64,000 nucleotides of DNA from Juglans regia (lineage: Eukaryota > Streptophyta > Magnoliopsida > Fagales > Juglandaceae): the NCBI RefSeq assembly GCF_001411555.2, contig NC_049912.1:18894341-18958340 (forward strand), given 5' to 3'. The notes under the pieces are model-generated. The model saw only the letters and a list, made by a program, of their open reading frames with translations, searched no databases and was not told where the DNA came from. Positions within the stretch are counted from its first letter, which is position 1; the number at the start of each line of letters is the position of its first letter. Made by a program: the position numbers and the translations under genes. Shown piece after piece: positions 9,904 through 20,664 of this stretch.

Positions 9904-12639
9904 TGTAATGCCCGTCCTTGTGGTGTGACTTTTTACAAAATATTTTTATAAAGGATGACGGAAATTTTTTGTAAAAGACGACATGAATTACCGTTCGATT
10001 TAAAACCTTTTACTTGCATACCTAGGGTGCAATACTTCACATTTATAAATTAAAATATACTTTGACAATAAAAGAGGTTTACAGCAGAAAACATTATTTT
10101 TACAATAAAAAGTCTCTCGTACATTTAAAAACCGTGCCTAGACTTCCGTTTTCTTCCCCATGGGCCATGTTCGTCCTGATCATGCAGTTACTATGGGGAG
10201 GGGCATGCATAAAAAATAAAATAAGTCGAAGACTTATAAGCATTACTTCATACAGTTAAAATATAACAACATAGGTTTTCATTCATACATACTATTACGT
10301 GCATGCATACGTGCTTTCATTTGAAAATATCACTGGACGAGATTTTTCTTTTAAAAGGTTTTCCTTTATTTAAAACATGTCATCCGTCAGTGCCTTCATT
10401 TCTTCAAAAATACGTGCATTCGTGCGTTCATACATACATACATACATCCATTCATCTTATCACTTTCATAGGCCGGTACACACTATTACGCCTTGTGTGT
10501 TGGGGTTAGCGGTCTTCCTTTGGACCCGGACTCCGCCCGTGGCCACGGGTTGGGAATCCCTTTTCAGTCAGGGGCAGAACTGGGTGCACTACCAGTACTA
10601 CTTACCCGATATTGCAATATGCCCATTCATTGGTACCCTTTTCATTCATTCATATGGCTGTTACGTATTTTCATATATTTCATACTTTCATGTCTTTCTT
10701 GCTTTTCATTCATTCATTCATGTCAAGCTCGAGAGAGCTAGAGCTTTCATTTAATTCTTTCTTTTCTTTAACAGTCCTTTCATGAGAAAATATTCCTTTT
10801 CATGAGAAAGCATTCCTTTCATGAGAAAAACATTGTTTGGGGCGTGAACCCAAAAATCGTCTTTCCTTTTTCAGTTCAGTTCTATCCTTTCTTTAACAGT
10901 TCGTTCATGGAAAACGTCATGTAAGAACATACATGGGCTTAAACATCGACTTTCATGGCATCCATAAGCGTTACCTTGAACGATGTCTTTCATGGCGTCC
11001 ATAAGCATCACCTCGTGGCACACATGAAAGCGTCAGTTCGTAGGATCCATAAAAGCATCCGTTTTCATGCATTTTATGCATTTTCATCATTTTATAGATT
11101 TTCTTAGAAAATACATACAATAGGTACAGCGTATAGTCATCCATTCACATGCGTACAATTAATACTTTGGGTGCGTAAACAGGGGCTGCTAAGGAAGGGT
11201 CGTACATACGTATACTTTTGAACACTGAGCATTTTCTTTGGTAAAGCGTCTTTTGTTTCTTAAAAATAAAAGCTTCGTCTTCATTTCTTTAATTTAAGAA
11301 AACTCTAGAAGAGTATGAACATAACACTTACCTGGACTCCATGCTATTTGCATGTCATGCAGTCCATTCATGTGCTTGTCAAGTGGCAACCTACATGCAT
11401 ACACATACCTTAGCGTCATTTTCTATCTAATGCATAAGCAACTTAAACTAGAAATAGAACTATGTTTTACTTAGAATACTCTCCTTCTATCACGTGCACT
11501 TATTTGCCCTTTACTATGCTAAACCCTTTGGGGACCACTTATGGTCACCATATCTTCCAACTCAGAGTCTTGCCTCGAGTGCTCATCCACTAAAGTGAAC
11601 CCATGATTCACCTTAGGATTATGACACTAAGACATTCGTCTTACTCTTCTTACAACCACATTCCGACGCATGATTCCGACCGATGGAATCACGCATCTCA
11701 ATCCTAGATAATACGCCCGTCACTATCTTCATACACCTTAGTCCATACTAATCCTCATTCTCATCCATACGAGCCACATGACTCTAAGCCAACTCTAAGG
11801 CTTAAGTACCGTGTAACTGTGCTAATGACAGATTACCCATTACATATGGTGAATTCGTCTGGCACATGTGTCTAACCATATTACACATGTACATTACCCC
11901 TTTATCACCTAAGATCAACATATATAACACGTTGATCACCTGCTCGTAGGGACAGGGGCCATACTCCGATACCAACATTCTCTTAACCCGGCTAGCATGA
12001 CTCTTCATACTACCCGTTCTTTTTGACAGTTCATCCCAACACTTAACGCGGCAAGACTCCTTTCACAATTACGCCTTATGTCACGTCATATAGCTCGAGA
12101 TCGCTCCAAAGCCGTGACCTTGTCGCGTTACCCAACATTCTGCTACGTCAACTCCTAACTCATCATGAGTACGATTCCTCATGTACTCCCATCACATTGT
12201 GACGTCTCGTCACGTTCCCGTTACACCATTCCTATACTCGAACATTTCACCCATCATAAGCATGACAACCAATAACCACGTCACTTCGTGACGTTGCCCA
12301 GTCATGCTTTCGCTGCGTACTCTCACATTTGTTCTACTACTTCGCCCATCACAAGCATGACTGTCAATAGTCATGTCATTTCGTGACATTCCCCAGTTAT
12401 GCTTTCACTGCGCACTCTCACACTTGTTCTACTACTTCACGCATACTCCTAGCCATAAGTCCATCACGGTGACACTTGTCATCTCAGACTACAAGCTACG
12501 CCATAACTACTTCGGGACACTATTCCATAGTTCCTAACACTACTCATCACGTTCCACGTCCATCAATCACACAACCATCATTATCTTTGCGACACGCCAC
12601 ATGGTGTATCGCTGTACCTCAAGGAGTACACTCCACGTA

Positions 12640-13470
12640 TACTCCCTTCACATACATCACATCACCATTATGGCATACTCGCCATATGGTACATCACTTC
12701 ACCACATAGAGTACACTCCCCTTCACATGCACCACGCCACATCACTATTATGGCATAGTTGCCATATGGTACATCATTTCACCACATAGAGTACACTCCA
12801 TGTGTACTCTCTTCACATGCACCACACCACATCACCATTATGGCATACTCGTCATATGGTACATCACTTTACCACATAGAGTACACTCTACGTGTACTCT
12901 CTTCACATTCATCACGCCACATCACCATTATGGCATACTCGCCATATGGTACATCACTCCATCACATAGAGTACACTCCACGTGTACTCCCTTCACATAC
13001 GCCACATCACCAGTATGGCATACCTGCCATATGGTGCATCACTCTGCCATATAGAGTACACTCCACGTGTATTCTCTTCATATACACCACGCCACATCAC
13101 CATTATGGCATATTCGCCATATGGTGTATCACTCCGCCACATAGAGTACACTCCACGTATACTCCCTTCACATACACCACATCACCAGTATGGCATACCT
13201 ACCATATGGTACATCGCTCCGCCACATAGAGTACACTCCACGTGTACTCTTTTCACACACACCATGCCACATCATCATTATGGCATACCCGCCATATGGT
13301 GCATCACTCTTCCACATAGAGTATACTCCACATGTACTCCATTCACACACACCATGCCACATCACCACTACGGCATACCCGCTGAATGGTGCATCACTCC
13401 ACCACATGGAGTACATTCCAAATGTACTCCCTTCATACACATTACGCCACACAATGTACACTCAGCGTGT
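12640..13470. repeat. Minisatellite, 80-90 bp unit, about nine copies
   Basis: The phrase CACATAGAGTACACTCC recurs at about 12704, 12784, 12874, 12964, 13049, 13139, 13224, 13314 and 13404, giving spacings of 80, 85 or 90 bp. Each unit also holds ATGGCATAC and CCATATGGT. Several units carry GAGTACAC and GTGTACTC as inverted arms around a CACGTG hexamer (for example 12969-12989). Open frames of up to about 300 codons here are by-products of the repeat. It lies within the solo LTR. Confidence 0.85.
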
Positions 13471-14866
13471 ATTCTTCCCGTTCCACAATATGCCAGGAGA
13501 GTATATTTTACATATACTCTCATTATCTCTCACTACTCCACACACAAAGTACACTCAGCGTGTACCATTCTCATTTCATCTGTCACATCACCAATACAAC
13601 ACATATTCCACAACTACACTACACGGCACAATCCACAACACTTCACAGCACACTTCCCAACTACGCCCAACACATCACCGCGCACTACACAGATAAGTCC
13701 AACACTTCACATACATGGCACATCACATCACCACACTACACAGATATGCCCAACACTTCACTGCACAGAATACCCCACACTTCACCACACAGAATGCCCA
13801 ACACTTCACTACACAAAATATCTCAACACAGCGAACTCCACAAATACTAAAAGCATAGTCCACAACCTAATCAACTAATCAATATCTAACATAATTAATG
13901 AGGGATAGAGGGTTATACCATTGGCGGGATAACCCGTGCGTTGCTCTTTGATCGTCACAGCTGATGATGTCAGAAGTATCGTACATGGCGGCTAATCCAT
14001 GTACGGTGACTGTTTGGGCGTTTGGATAGCTATGTGTGGTCTTGGAAGGGCTCGTGGTGGCCATGTGATGGTGGCAAGGAGCGGTACACATCGTATCCAG
14101 CCGTGTACAGTGGCGGTCAGCCATGCACAGCGGCTGTCCATCATGTGCAGTGGCTGCCCACCACATAAAGTGATGGTTTTAGACCTAAGGTTCGGCTAAG
14201 GGAGGTGCAGTGGAACTCGTGGTGGCGTCGAGGTGGCGCCATAGTGACTCACGATGGTGGATCTGGCCACACGATGAAGGAGAAGCCATGGGAGAGTGAG
14301 AGAGAGTGTGCATGCATGGGTGGCAGATCGGGGCTATGGGCAGTTGGGATGGCTCAGTGGTGGCCTAAGGAGGCTGGAGGTGGTGGTCATCTGCCGTGGG
14401 TGGCGGTGCACGGCAGTGGAGGGTGTGCAACCCGTGCTTGTGAGAAGGGGAAGCTCGTGCGTGGAGGAGGGGCTACTGGCCATGGGTTCAAGGGAGGAGG
14501 AAATGGGAGACTAGGAGGTGCCTGTGGTGGTGGCCGCGCACGGCGGTGCTAGGAGCATCGGTGGCCTCATTTTCATGGGTATGGTGCATGTGCACGACGG
14601 AGGGGAAAATGAGGCTAAGCTTGCTAGAGGATGATGGCCAGCGGAAGGAGAAGCTATTGTGGAGGTGGTGGCGCCGTTGGGGGGCGCACGACGGTGCAGT
14701 GAGCACAAGCCCATCCGGGCAGTGCACGGCCAACGGAGAGAGAGAGGGGTTGGGCTAGGGAGACTCGCCAGAGTGAGGTGCGGCTTGTGGTGCTGGCGGT
14801 GAGAGCTGCCGACGAACGGCGGCGTTGGGTTGAGGCGTGGAGATGAACTGCGTACATCGTACGCTG

Positions 14867-14867
<1 letters not shown>

Positions 14868-14917
<50 letters not shown>
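14868..14917. repeat. (GA)n microsatellite in the solo LTR
   Basis: An uninterrupted GA run of about 25 units. On the minus strand it is a CT run just downstream of a TATA-like motif, the usual place for a pyrimidine-rich leader. Confidence 0.9.
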
Positions 14918-14919
<2 letters not shown>

Positions 14920-15604
14920 GAGGAAAAAAGTGAGGGAGAAAGAGAGGGGGTCTTGGTATTTATCTCAGTCCCTTCGTCTGGGGATCCACGTAACGATCTA
15001 ACGGTGGATCTCAAATACTGATTTGAAAATGCGTAAATATTAACTTAATTGAAAACGTTTAGAGAAATTAAGATAGAATATTATTTTAAACTAATTTTAG
15101 TTTATAAAATAATATTCCTTCATCATTAATAAAATGATGAAGTCTCACTTAACATATTAAAGAGAATAAAACCATTTAATTAATAAAAGCTTTCAACATA
15201 ATTTAAATCTCATAATATTTTAAATACTTGAAATCATTTAAATAATGATATTAAAATTATTTCTGAGAATTATAATATTTTTGAAACTCTTCAAGAATAT
15301 CATAATTTTCGTATTTAAAATCAAACTTAGTTCAATAATACTGGAAATACTCCTTATAAATATTTTCAGTATATTTAAAACACTAGGCGTGCCCTAGAAG
15401 TCAAAAGATATCTATTGAAACACGCCATCATGGTTCAGCACGCATGATGGGTCTCGCAGTCACTAGATAGAAGGGGCAGATAAATCACATAATCTCTGCC
15501 CTCAGGATTTGCTTACGTCCGAAAGAATGAACGTACGCCAGAAAGAGAGAAGCGTACATAAGAAGGAAGAAGCGTACGTAAGAAGGAAGGAGCAGGGTAT
15601 TACA

Positions 15605-16278
15605 AGTGAATAAGTGGGTTGAGAACTACCTAAGGAGCTATGTCAGTGACAATCCTAAGGATTGGTCTAGTTAGGTTGCCTTGGTTGAATGGTATTATAA
15701 CTCAACCCAACATGACTCAACTAAAATTACCCCCTTTGAGGCATTTTATGGCTACATACCACCTAAATTGACTAGTTACCTACCAAACACAAAAAGAGTA
15801 GCAGAGTTCGAGATTACCTTGCAGCAGAGGGATCAAATTTGGAACCTGTTAAAATAAAACCTTGTTAGGGCTCAGGAAAGGATGAAGAAGTATGCAAATA
15901 AAAATAGGAAAGAACAACACTACCAGGCAGGGGATTGGGTCTATTTACGACTACAGCCATATCGACAGTCTTCGATTCATCACAAATAGAGCTTTAAACT
16001 AGCCCCTCGTTACTATGACCCTTTCCAGATCCAGGAAAAAATCGGTGAAGTGGCTTACAAACTCCAGTTACCTAGCACAACACAGATACACAACATTTTT
16101 CATTTGTCCCAACTATAGCAAACCCTAGCTTAGAATGTAAACCCACTGCCTACCCTACCACCAGTTAATTCAAAGGGTATTTTGAAAGAGGAAATCATTT
16201 CAAGAAGGATGAGGAAAGTAAAGAACCTACCTTTAGTCTAGGTACTGGTTCGCTGGCAAGGGCAACCCGTGGAGGAAG
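15605..16278 (+). pseudogene. gypsy integrase C-terminal part and chromo-like tail (host element)
   Basis: The frame resumes right after the target copy AGTGA with the region following the third catalytic motif. Then come the GDWVYLRLQPY and [10 protein letters not shown] style motifs of the integrase C-terminal domain and LVRWQGQPVEE, the start of the terminal chromo-like fold. Several stops are present. At 16278 it is cut by the young gypsy element and continues at 20588 (SWEPYRQL). Confidence 0.75.
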
Positions 16279-16767
16279 TGTGAGATCTCTAGTTTTACTT
16301 ATATTTTTAATCCTTATTTTTGAGGTGTTATATTGTTAATTTAATTATTGTGTTAATTAAAATATATTGTTGGTTATTTGTTTTGGATTTTATTTTATTG
16401 TTTTGTTAATTTATTTTAGAGTATGTTATTTAGATTATTTGTATTGTTTTTATTTTTGGGCTTGTGTTTATTTTTGGGCTTATTATTTGTGTTTTAATTC
16501 GTTGGGCCGTGTGTGTGTGTGTTGTTAGTTGAAGCCCAGCCGAACAAACCGGCCCAGCCCGTGGCCCGGCCCAGCCCGCGTGAACCCAGCCCTCACTAAA
16601 CCAAACGGCGCTGTTTGGGTGAAGATGAAGCTAGGGCTTCATCTCTTCTCTTCTGCGCCGCCCCCTTCTATTTCTTCTTCTCCTTCTTCATTTCTTCTTC
16701 TTCTTCTTCCTGCGCGTAGCACGCAGCTGCTGCCGAACGGGACCCAGCCGTGAGCCACCTCCACCTT
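16279..16767 (+). mobile_element. Truncated 5' LTR of the young gypsy element
   Basis: Matches 18388-18876 base for base apart from a few substitutions, then breaks off at CCACCTT and joins sequence from just upstream of integrase. It still contains the (TG)n tract, the GC-rich CCGGCCC block, the AAACGGCG palindrome and the CTTCTTC-rich leader, so a promoter could remain. Confidence 0.9.
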
Positions 16768-16803
16768 TGGGGACTTCTTGCTAAGAGTTCTCAGCAGGAA
16801 TAA

Positions 16804-18270
16804 GTGTTGACTTCAATTCATGATATCCGAGTTCTTGATTTTAAGGAGTTAAAAACTTCGCAGGAAAATGACTCTAAGTTGTGTGACATTAGAGAAAGAG
16901 TCAAGAAGTCGCAAGGACCCGCGCATTTCAGTCTAAGTAGAGAAGATATTCTTTTATTTCGAAATCGTAGGGTGATTCCTACAGATTCAGAATTTAAAGA
17001 AAGAATCTTGACTGAAGCCCATGCAGCTCCTTATTCTGTTCATCCTGGAAGTACGAAGATGTATCGAGATTTGAAGAAAAGTTTCTGGTGGGAAGGTATG
17101 AAGAGAGACATTGCTTTATTTATTGAAAAATGTACTACTTGTCGACAGGTTAAAGCTGAGCATCAAAGGCCTGCTGGCTATCTTCAACCACTCCCGATTC
17201 CCGAGTGGAAATGGGACGACATCGCAATGGACTTTGTTGTAGGACTACCAAGAACGCCTAGTGGGAAAAATTCAATTTGGGTAATTATTGATCGTCTAAC
17301 CAAGTGTGCCCATTTCTTACCTATATCTAACACTGATACTTTGGGAAGTTTGACTCGGTTATATGTCAAGGAAATTGTACGTCTTCATGGAATTCCCAAG
17401 AGTATAGTATCAAATAGGGACCCACGTTTCACATCTCACTTCTGGAAAAGTTTGCAAACAGCTTTGGGCACCAAGTTAAAATTCAGCAGTGCTTATCATC
17501 CTCAAACTGATGGCCAATCAGAACGCACTATTCAGACCCTTGAGGATATGTTGCGAGCCTGTGTTTTGGATTTTAAAGGAAGTTGGGAAAATCATCTATC
17601 GCTTATAGAGTTTGCTTATAATAACAGTTTTCAAGCAACTATTCAAATGGCCCTTTATGAAGCTCTTTATGGGAGAAAATGTAGGTCTCCCTTGTTTTGG
17701 GATGAAGTCGGCGAATGTAATCTACTTGGACCAGAAATTATTCAGGAGATGAGAAATCAGGTTCAAGTTATAAAAAACAAGATGACAGCTGCTCAGAGTC
17801 GTCAAAAGAGTTATTCGGACACGAGGAGAAGAGATTTATTATTTGAGGGTGGTGATTGGGTTTATCTCAAGGTTTCTCCAATGAAAGGTGTTAAGCGTTT
17901 TGGTAAAAAAGGGAAACTTAGCCCGAGATATGTTGGTCCTTTTCAAATTCTGGAGAAGGTTGGACCCGTTGCTTATCGTATTGCCTTGCCTGAATATTTT
18001 GGAGAGATTCATGATGTTTTCCACGTGTCGTCATTAAAGAAGAGCTTTGGGCAGCAAGAACCGCGTTTCGTTGACCCCGGAAGCATTCAACTTCGGCCTG
18101 ACCTCACGTATGAAGTTGTTCCAACTCAGATCTTGGATAGAAAGGAACAACAGTTGAGATCTAAGTCGATACCATTAGTTATGGTATCATGGGGAGATCC
18201 TTTGGCTCAGGATTTCTCTTGGGAAAGAGAGGTAGATATGAGAAAGTTCTACCCTTACTTGTTTGGGTAG
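16804..18270 (+). CDS. Integrase with C-terminal chromo-like tail, intact frame
   Basis: An open frame of 488 codons. It is the 3' part of a gypsy polyprotein, and no ATG is at its start because the upstream domains are deleted. Domains in order: H-H-C-C zinc finger (about residues 73-113, HPGSTKMYRDL, CTTC); catalytic core with D143 (MDFVVGLP), an N at 204 (SNRDPRF) and E240 (GQSER); the GDWVYLKV C-terminal domain (about 352); and a chromo-like end (VSWGDPLAQDFSWE). The family motif is SDRDPRF, with its first aspartate 35 residues before the glutamate, so the second catalytic aspartate appears changed to asparagine. Integration activity is therefore unlikely despite the intact frame. A polypurine tract and the 3' LTR follow. 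Confidence 0.85.
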   Translation: MLTSIHDIRVLDFKELKTSQENDSKLCDIRERVKKSQGPAHFSLSREDILLFRNRRVIPTDSEFKERILTEAHAAPYSVHPGSTKMYRDLKKSFWWEGMKRDIALFIEKCTTCRQVKAEHQRPAGYLQPLPIPEWKWDDIAMDFVVGLPRTPSGKNSIWVIIDRLTKCAHFLPISNTDTLGSLTRLYVKEIVRLHGIPKSIVSNRDPRFTSHFWKSLQTALGTKLKFSSAYHPQTDGQSERTIQTLEDMLRACVLDFKGSWENHLSLIEFAYNNSFQATIQMALYEALYGRKCRSPLFWDEVGECNLLGPEIIQEMRNQVQVIKNKMTAAQSRQKSYSDTRRRDLLFEGGDWVYLKVSPMKGVKRFGKKGKLSPRYVGPFQILEKVGPVAYRIALPEYFGEIHDVFHVSSLKKSFGQQEPRFVDPGSIQLRPDLTYEVVPTQILDRKEQQLRSKSIPLVMVSWGDPLAQDFSWEREVDMRKFYPYLFG

Positions 18271-18373
18271 TTTGAGTGTTGCTTTCTTTCTCAAGCTTTT
18301 GATAAACTTTGTTTTGTATCTTGGTTTTTGAATCAAATGAAGAAATTGGCAATTTCGAGGACGAAATTTCTTT

Positions 18374-18387
18374 TAAGGAGGGGAGGT
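18374..18387 (+). promoter_or_regulatory. Polypurine tract of the young gypsy element
   Basis: AAGGAGGGGAGGT-type purine run immediately before the TGTGAGATC start of the 3' LTR. In LTR retrotransposons this primes plus-strand DNA synthesis. Confidence 0.85.
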
Positions 18388-20582
18388 TGTGAGATCTCTA
18401 GTTTTACTTATATTTTTAATCCTTATTTTTGAGGTGTTATATTGTTAATTTAATTATTGTGTTAATTAAAATATATTGTTGGTTATTTGTTTTGGATTTT
18501 ATTTTATTGTTTTGTTAATTTATTTTAGAGTATGTTATTTAGATTATTTGTATTGTTTTTATTTTTGGGCTTGTGTTTATTTTTGGGCTTATTATTTGTG
18601 TTTTAATTCGTTGGGCCGTGTGTGTGTGTGTTGTTATTTGAAGCCCAGCCGAACAAACCGGCCCGGCCCGTGGCCCGGCCCAGCCCGCGTGAACCCAGCC
18701 CTCACTAAACCAAACGGCGTCGTTTGGGTGAAGATGAAGCTAGGGCTTCATCTCTTCTCTTCTGCGCCGCCCCCTTCTATTTCTTCTTCTCCTTCTTCAT
18801 TTCTTCTTCTTCTTCTTCCTGCGCATAGCACGCAGCTGCTGCCGAACGGGACCCAGCCGTGAGCCACCTCCACCTTCATCTCCCTCTCTCGTGTCGATCA
18901 GCATGCACCCCGAAGTCTTGCTGTCAACCCATGGCATCACACGGTTGCTTCTCCATCCGCAAGCTCCTCGGTGGCGAAGGGCATGGCTTCCGTGAGTGCT
19001 GCCGTGCCACGCGTCCGCGAGAAGACTCCCATTTCTCCACGGCTTGCTGCCGTTATTTCCTTCCTCCTCCGTGCGACACGGGTGCCTTGCAAACCGCCCC
19101 TTTGGCCTATTTATAGGCTCGGTTTTCTTAAAGTTTTAAAGGGCGATTTGAGTTCTATTTAGCTTTCATTTCTTGGTAATTTTAGTGGTTTAAATCTGTG
19201 ATTTTGTTGGGAATCCGAAAGCTTGAGGCTGCTTTTGGCCGTGCTTGGTGTTTGTTCTATTGAGGGATTTTGTTGGTTGTTTCCGTGAATCAAATCCGTG
19301 AGTGTGTGGGCTGTCGGGCACTGTGTTGCCGTGTACCATTGTTACGCTGCCGCTTGTACAATTGTCCATTTCGTCATGTATGTAATTTTCTCTAGTAATA
19401 TTATGTGTAATTTCTCAAGTTTATAAATAAACTGTATTTATTGGCTTTATAAATTGTTGTTTAAATTGTAAAATTTGTTGGCTTGTTGGAAATATATTGC
19501 GTTTGTTGAAATATTGGGCTTTAAACGATGTTATGGAAAAATGGGCCTTGGGCCATTGGAATTATTGAGAATTTGTAATTTAATTAATTAAATACATATT
19601 TCAATGAACTGTTGAAAAGCATATTTATCGTTTTATTAAATTGTGCGGTGATGTCACGAAGTCTGTTGGATATTGATATTGCTGCGTGTGTTTCATGACC
19701 CCAAGCCGAGATGGGGCATTATCTCGGTGGAGCTCCTCTGGTCACTCGGGAACGTAACAGACTGACGTAACGTCCCCTGAGTTGTCGCAGGGCGACAACG
19801 GGAACGGACGAGACGGTAACGCTCCCGTACCGATTCCATGACCTTTGGCTGGCGAGGTTAGAGGATGATCAGCTACGTATGCGCTAAGCGCGGAACTGAG
19901 CATCACTCGTTACGAAGTCTCATGCAAGGATGTTACCCGTGATGTGACGAAGAGAGCCAGGTCGTGCGGATGGTCCCTAGGGGAGACCGTGGCGCATGCT
20001 TAATGACTAATAATTTTGATTGGACCAAAAGGGGATTTTTGGTGTAAGTGACTAAAAAGTGTATTTTGGGAATAAATATATATATTTGGTATTATTGTGA
20101 ATTATGTGCATTTGGGAACGCGTGTTACTTCTTATATCTCCTAAATGTAATTTTCGTTAATTATGTACTGAGATGTCATAATCTCATGGTGGTGTTTTAC
20201 CCTACGGTTCCGTTTTATGGTTCCGTAGAATCTGACGCAGAGCCTGAGTATGAACCCGAGGAATCAGCTCTGCCAGAGGGTTAACTTGCTGAGTTACTGT
20301 TCAGTGTTATGGGATTTGTTTCCCCTATGTTATTTTCTGTATTTACTTTATCTGTCAGATGACTGTTTAATCCTTGTAAAGTTATGTTATATGTTTTAAA
20401 AACAAATTCTGGTATTGAATAAAGAAAGACTTTTTATTTCTCCGCTGCGTATATTATTTTGTACACTTATTGCATGTTGTACACACTCTGAGCACTGGTC
20501 AAGGGGGTGCGTGATCCGTGTGATCATCATCCCGGTGTCACGAACTCCACTAAAATAACACGTGGGGGTCGAGGGCGCCACA
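18388..20582 (+). mobile_element. Complete 3' LTR of the young gypsy element, 2195 bp
   Basis: Starts TGTGAGATCTC, ends CACA before the GGAAG target copy. It contains (TG)n at about 18620, the AAACGGCGTCGTTT palindrome (18712-18725), a CTTCTTC-rich presumed leader, a GC-rich section around 19680-19990 with several small inverted repeats, and a short frame at 20048-20284 ending in acidic residues (DAEPEYEPEESALPEG). Whether that short frame is translated is unknown. Confidence 0.85.
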
Positions 20583-20587
20583 GGAAG

Positions 20588-20664
20588 CTTCCTGGGAACC
20601 ATACCGACAGCTATGCAGGGACTTCTCTCACCTTGTGGGCAAGGTTCTCTAAAGGAGGGCGATT
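20588..20664 (+). pseudogene. End of host gypsy polyprotein and its polypurine tract
   Basis: The host frame resumes after the target copy with SWEPYRQL and LVGKVL-like residues, then the purine run AAAGGAGGGCGA (20651-20662) just before the 3' LTR at 20665. Confidence 0.7.

Larger units (their letters stand above)
9904..15604 (-). mobile_element. 5.7-kb solo LTR (or non-coding LTR element) inside the integrase
   Basis: It begins TGTAATGCCCG at 9904 and ends GGGTATTACA at 15604, so it has TG...CA ends and short inverted termini. It is flanked on both sides by AGTGA (9899-9903 and 15605-15609), a perfect 5-bp target duplication. No retroviral-type coding domain and no internal copy of either end was found, so it is best read as one very long LTR left by LTR-LTR recombination. 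I orient it on the minus strand because the TGTAATACCC end, a TATA-like GATAAATACC (about 14957-14966) and a CT-rich leader follow in that direction. All long open frames inside it are shadows of repeats or GC-rich sequence. Confidence 0.75.
16279..20582 (+). mobile_element. Young internally deleted Ty3/gypsy element (LTR-integrase-LTR)
   Basis: The flanks are GGAAG on both sides (16274-16278 and 20583-20587), a perfect 5-bp target duplication. The left LTR is cut after 489 bp (16279-16767). The right LTR (18388-20582) is complete, starts TGTGAGATCTC and ends GCGCCACA. The shared 489 bp align without indels and differ at only about four to six positions that I can see, so insertion was recent. 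Between the LTRs only integrase and its C-terminal tail remain. The primer binding site, gag, protease, RT and RNase H are gone. It disrupts the 3' end of the host polyprotein. Confidence 0.9.

Noticed and set aside
12640..13470. Regularly spaced repeats considered as a CRISPR array
   Set aside because: The spacers repeat too, the unit is 80-90 bp, and the context is a plant LTR. It is a minisatellite.
12982..13878. Open frame of 298 codons, plus overlapping long frames on both strands
   Set aside because: It is a by-product of the 80-90 bp minisatellite: units of 90 bp keep the frame, composition is H/Y/T-rich, and three frames and the opposite strand are all open together. No protein family is suggested.
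14511..15014. Minus-strand frame of 167 codons with a serine-leucine run
   Set aside because: The run comes from the (GA)n microsatellite and the rest is GC-rich low-information sequence in the leader of the solo LTR. No domain is recognisable.
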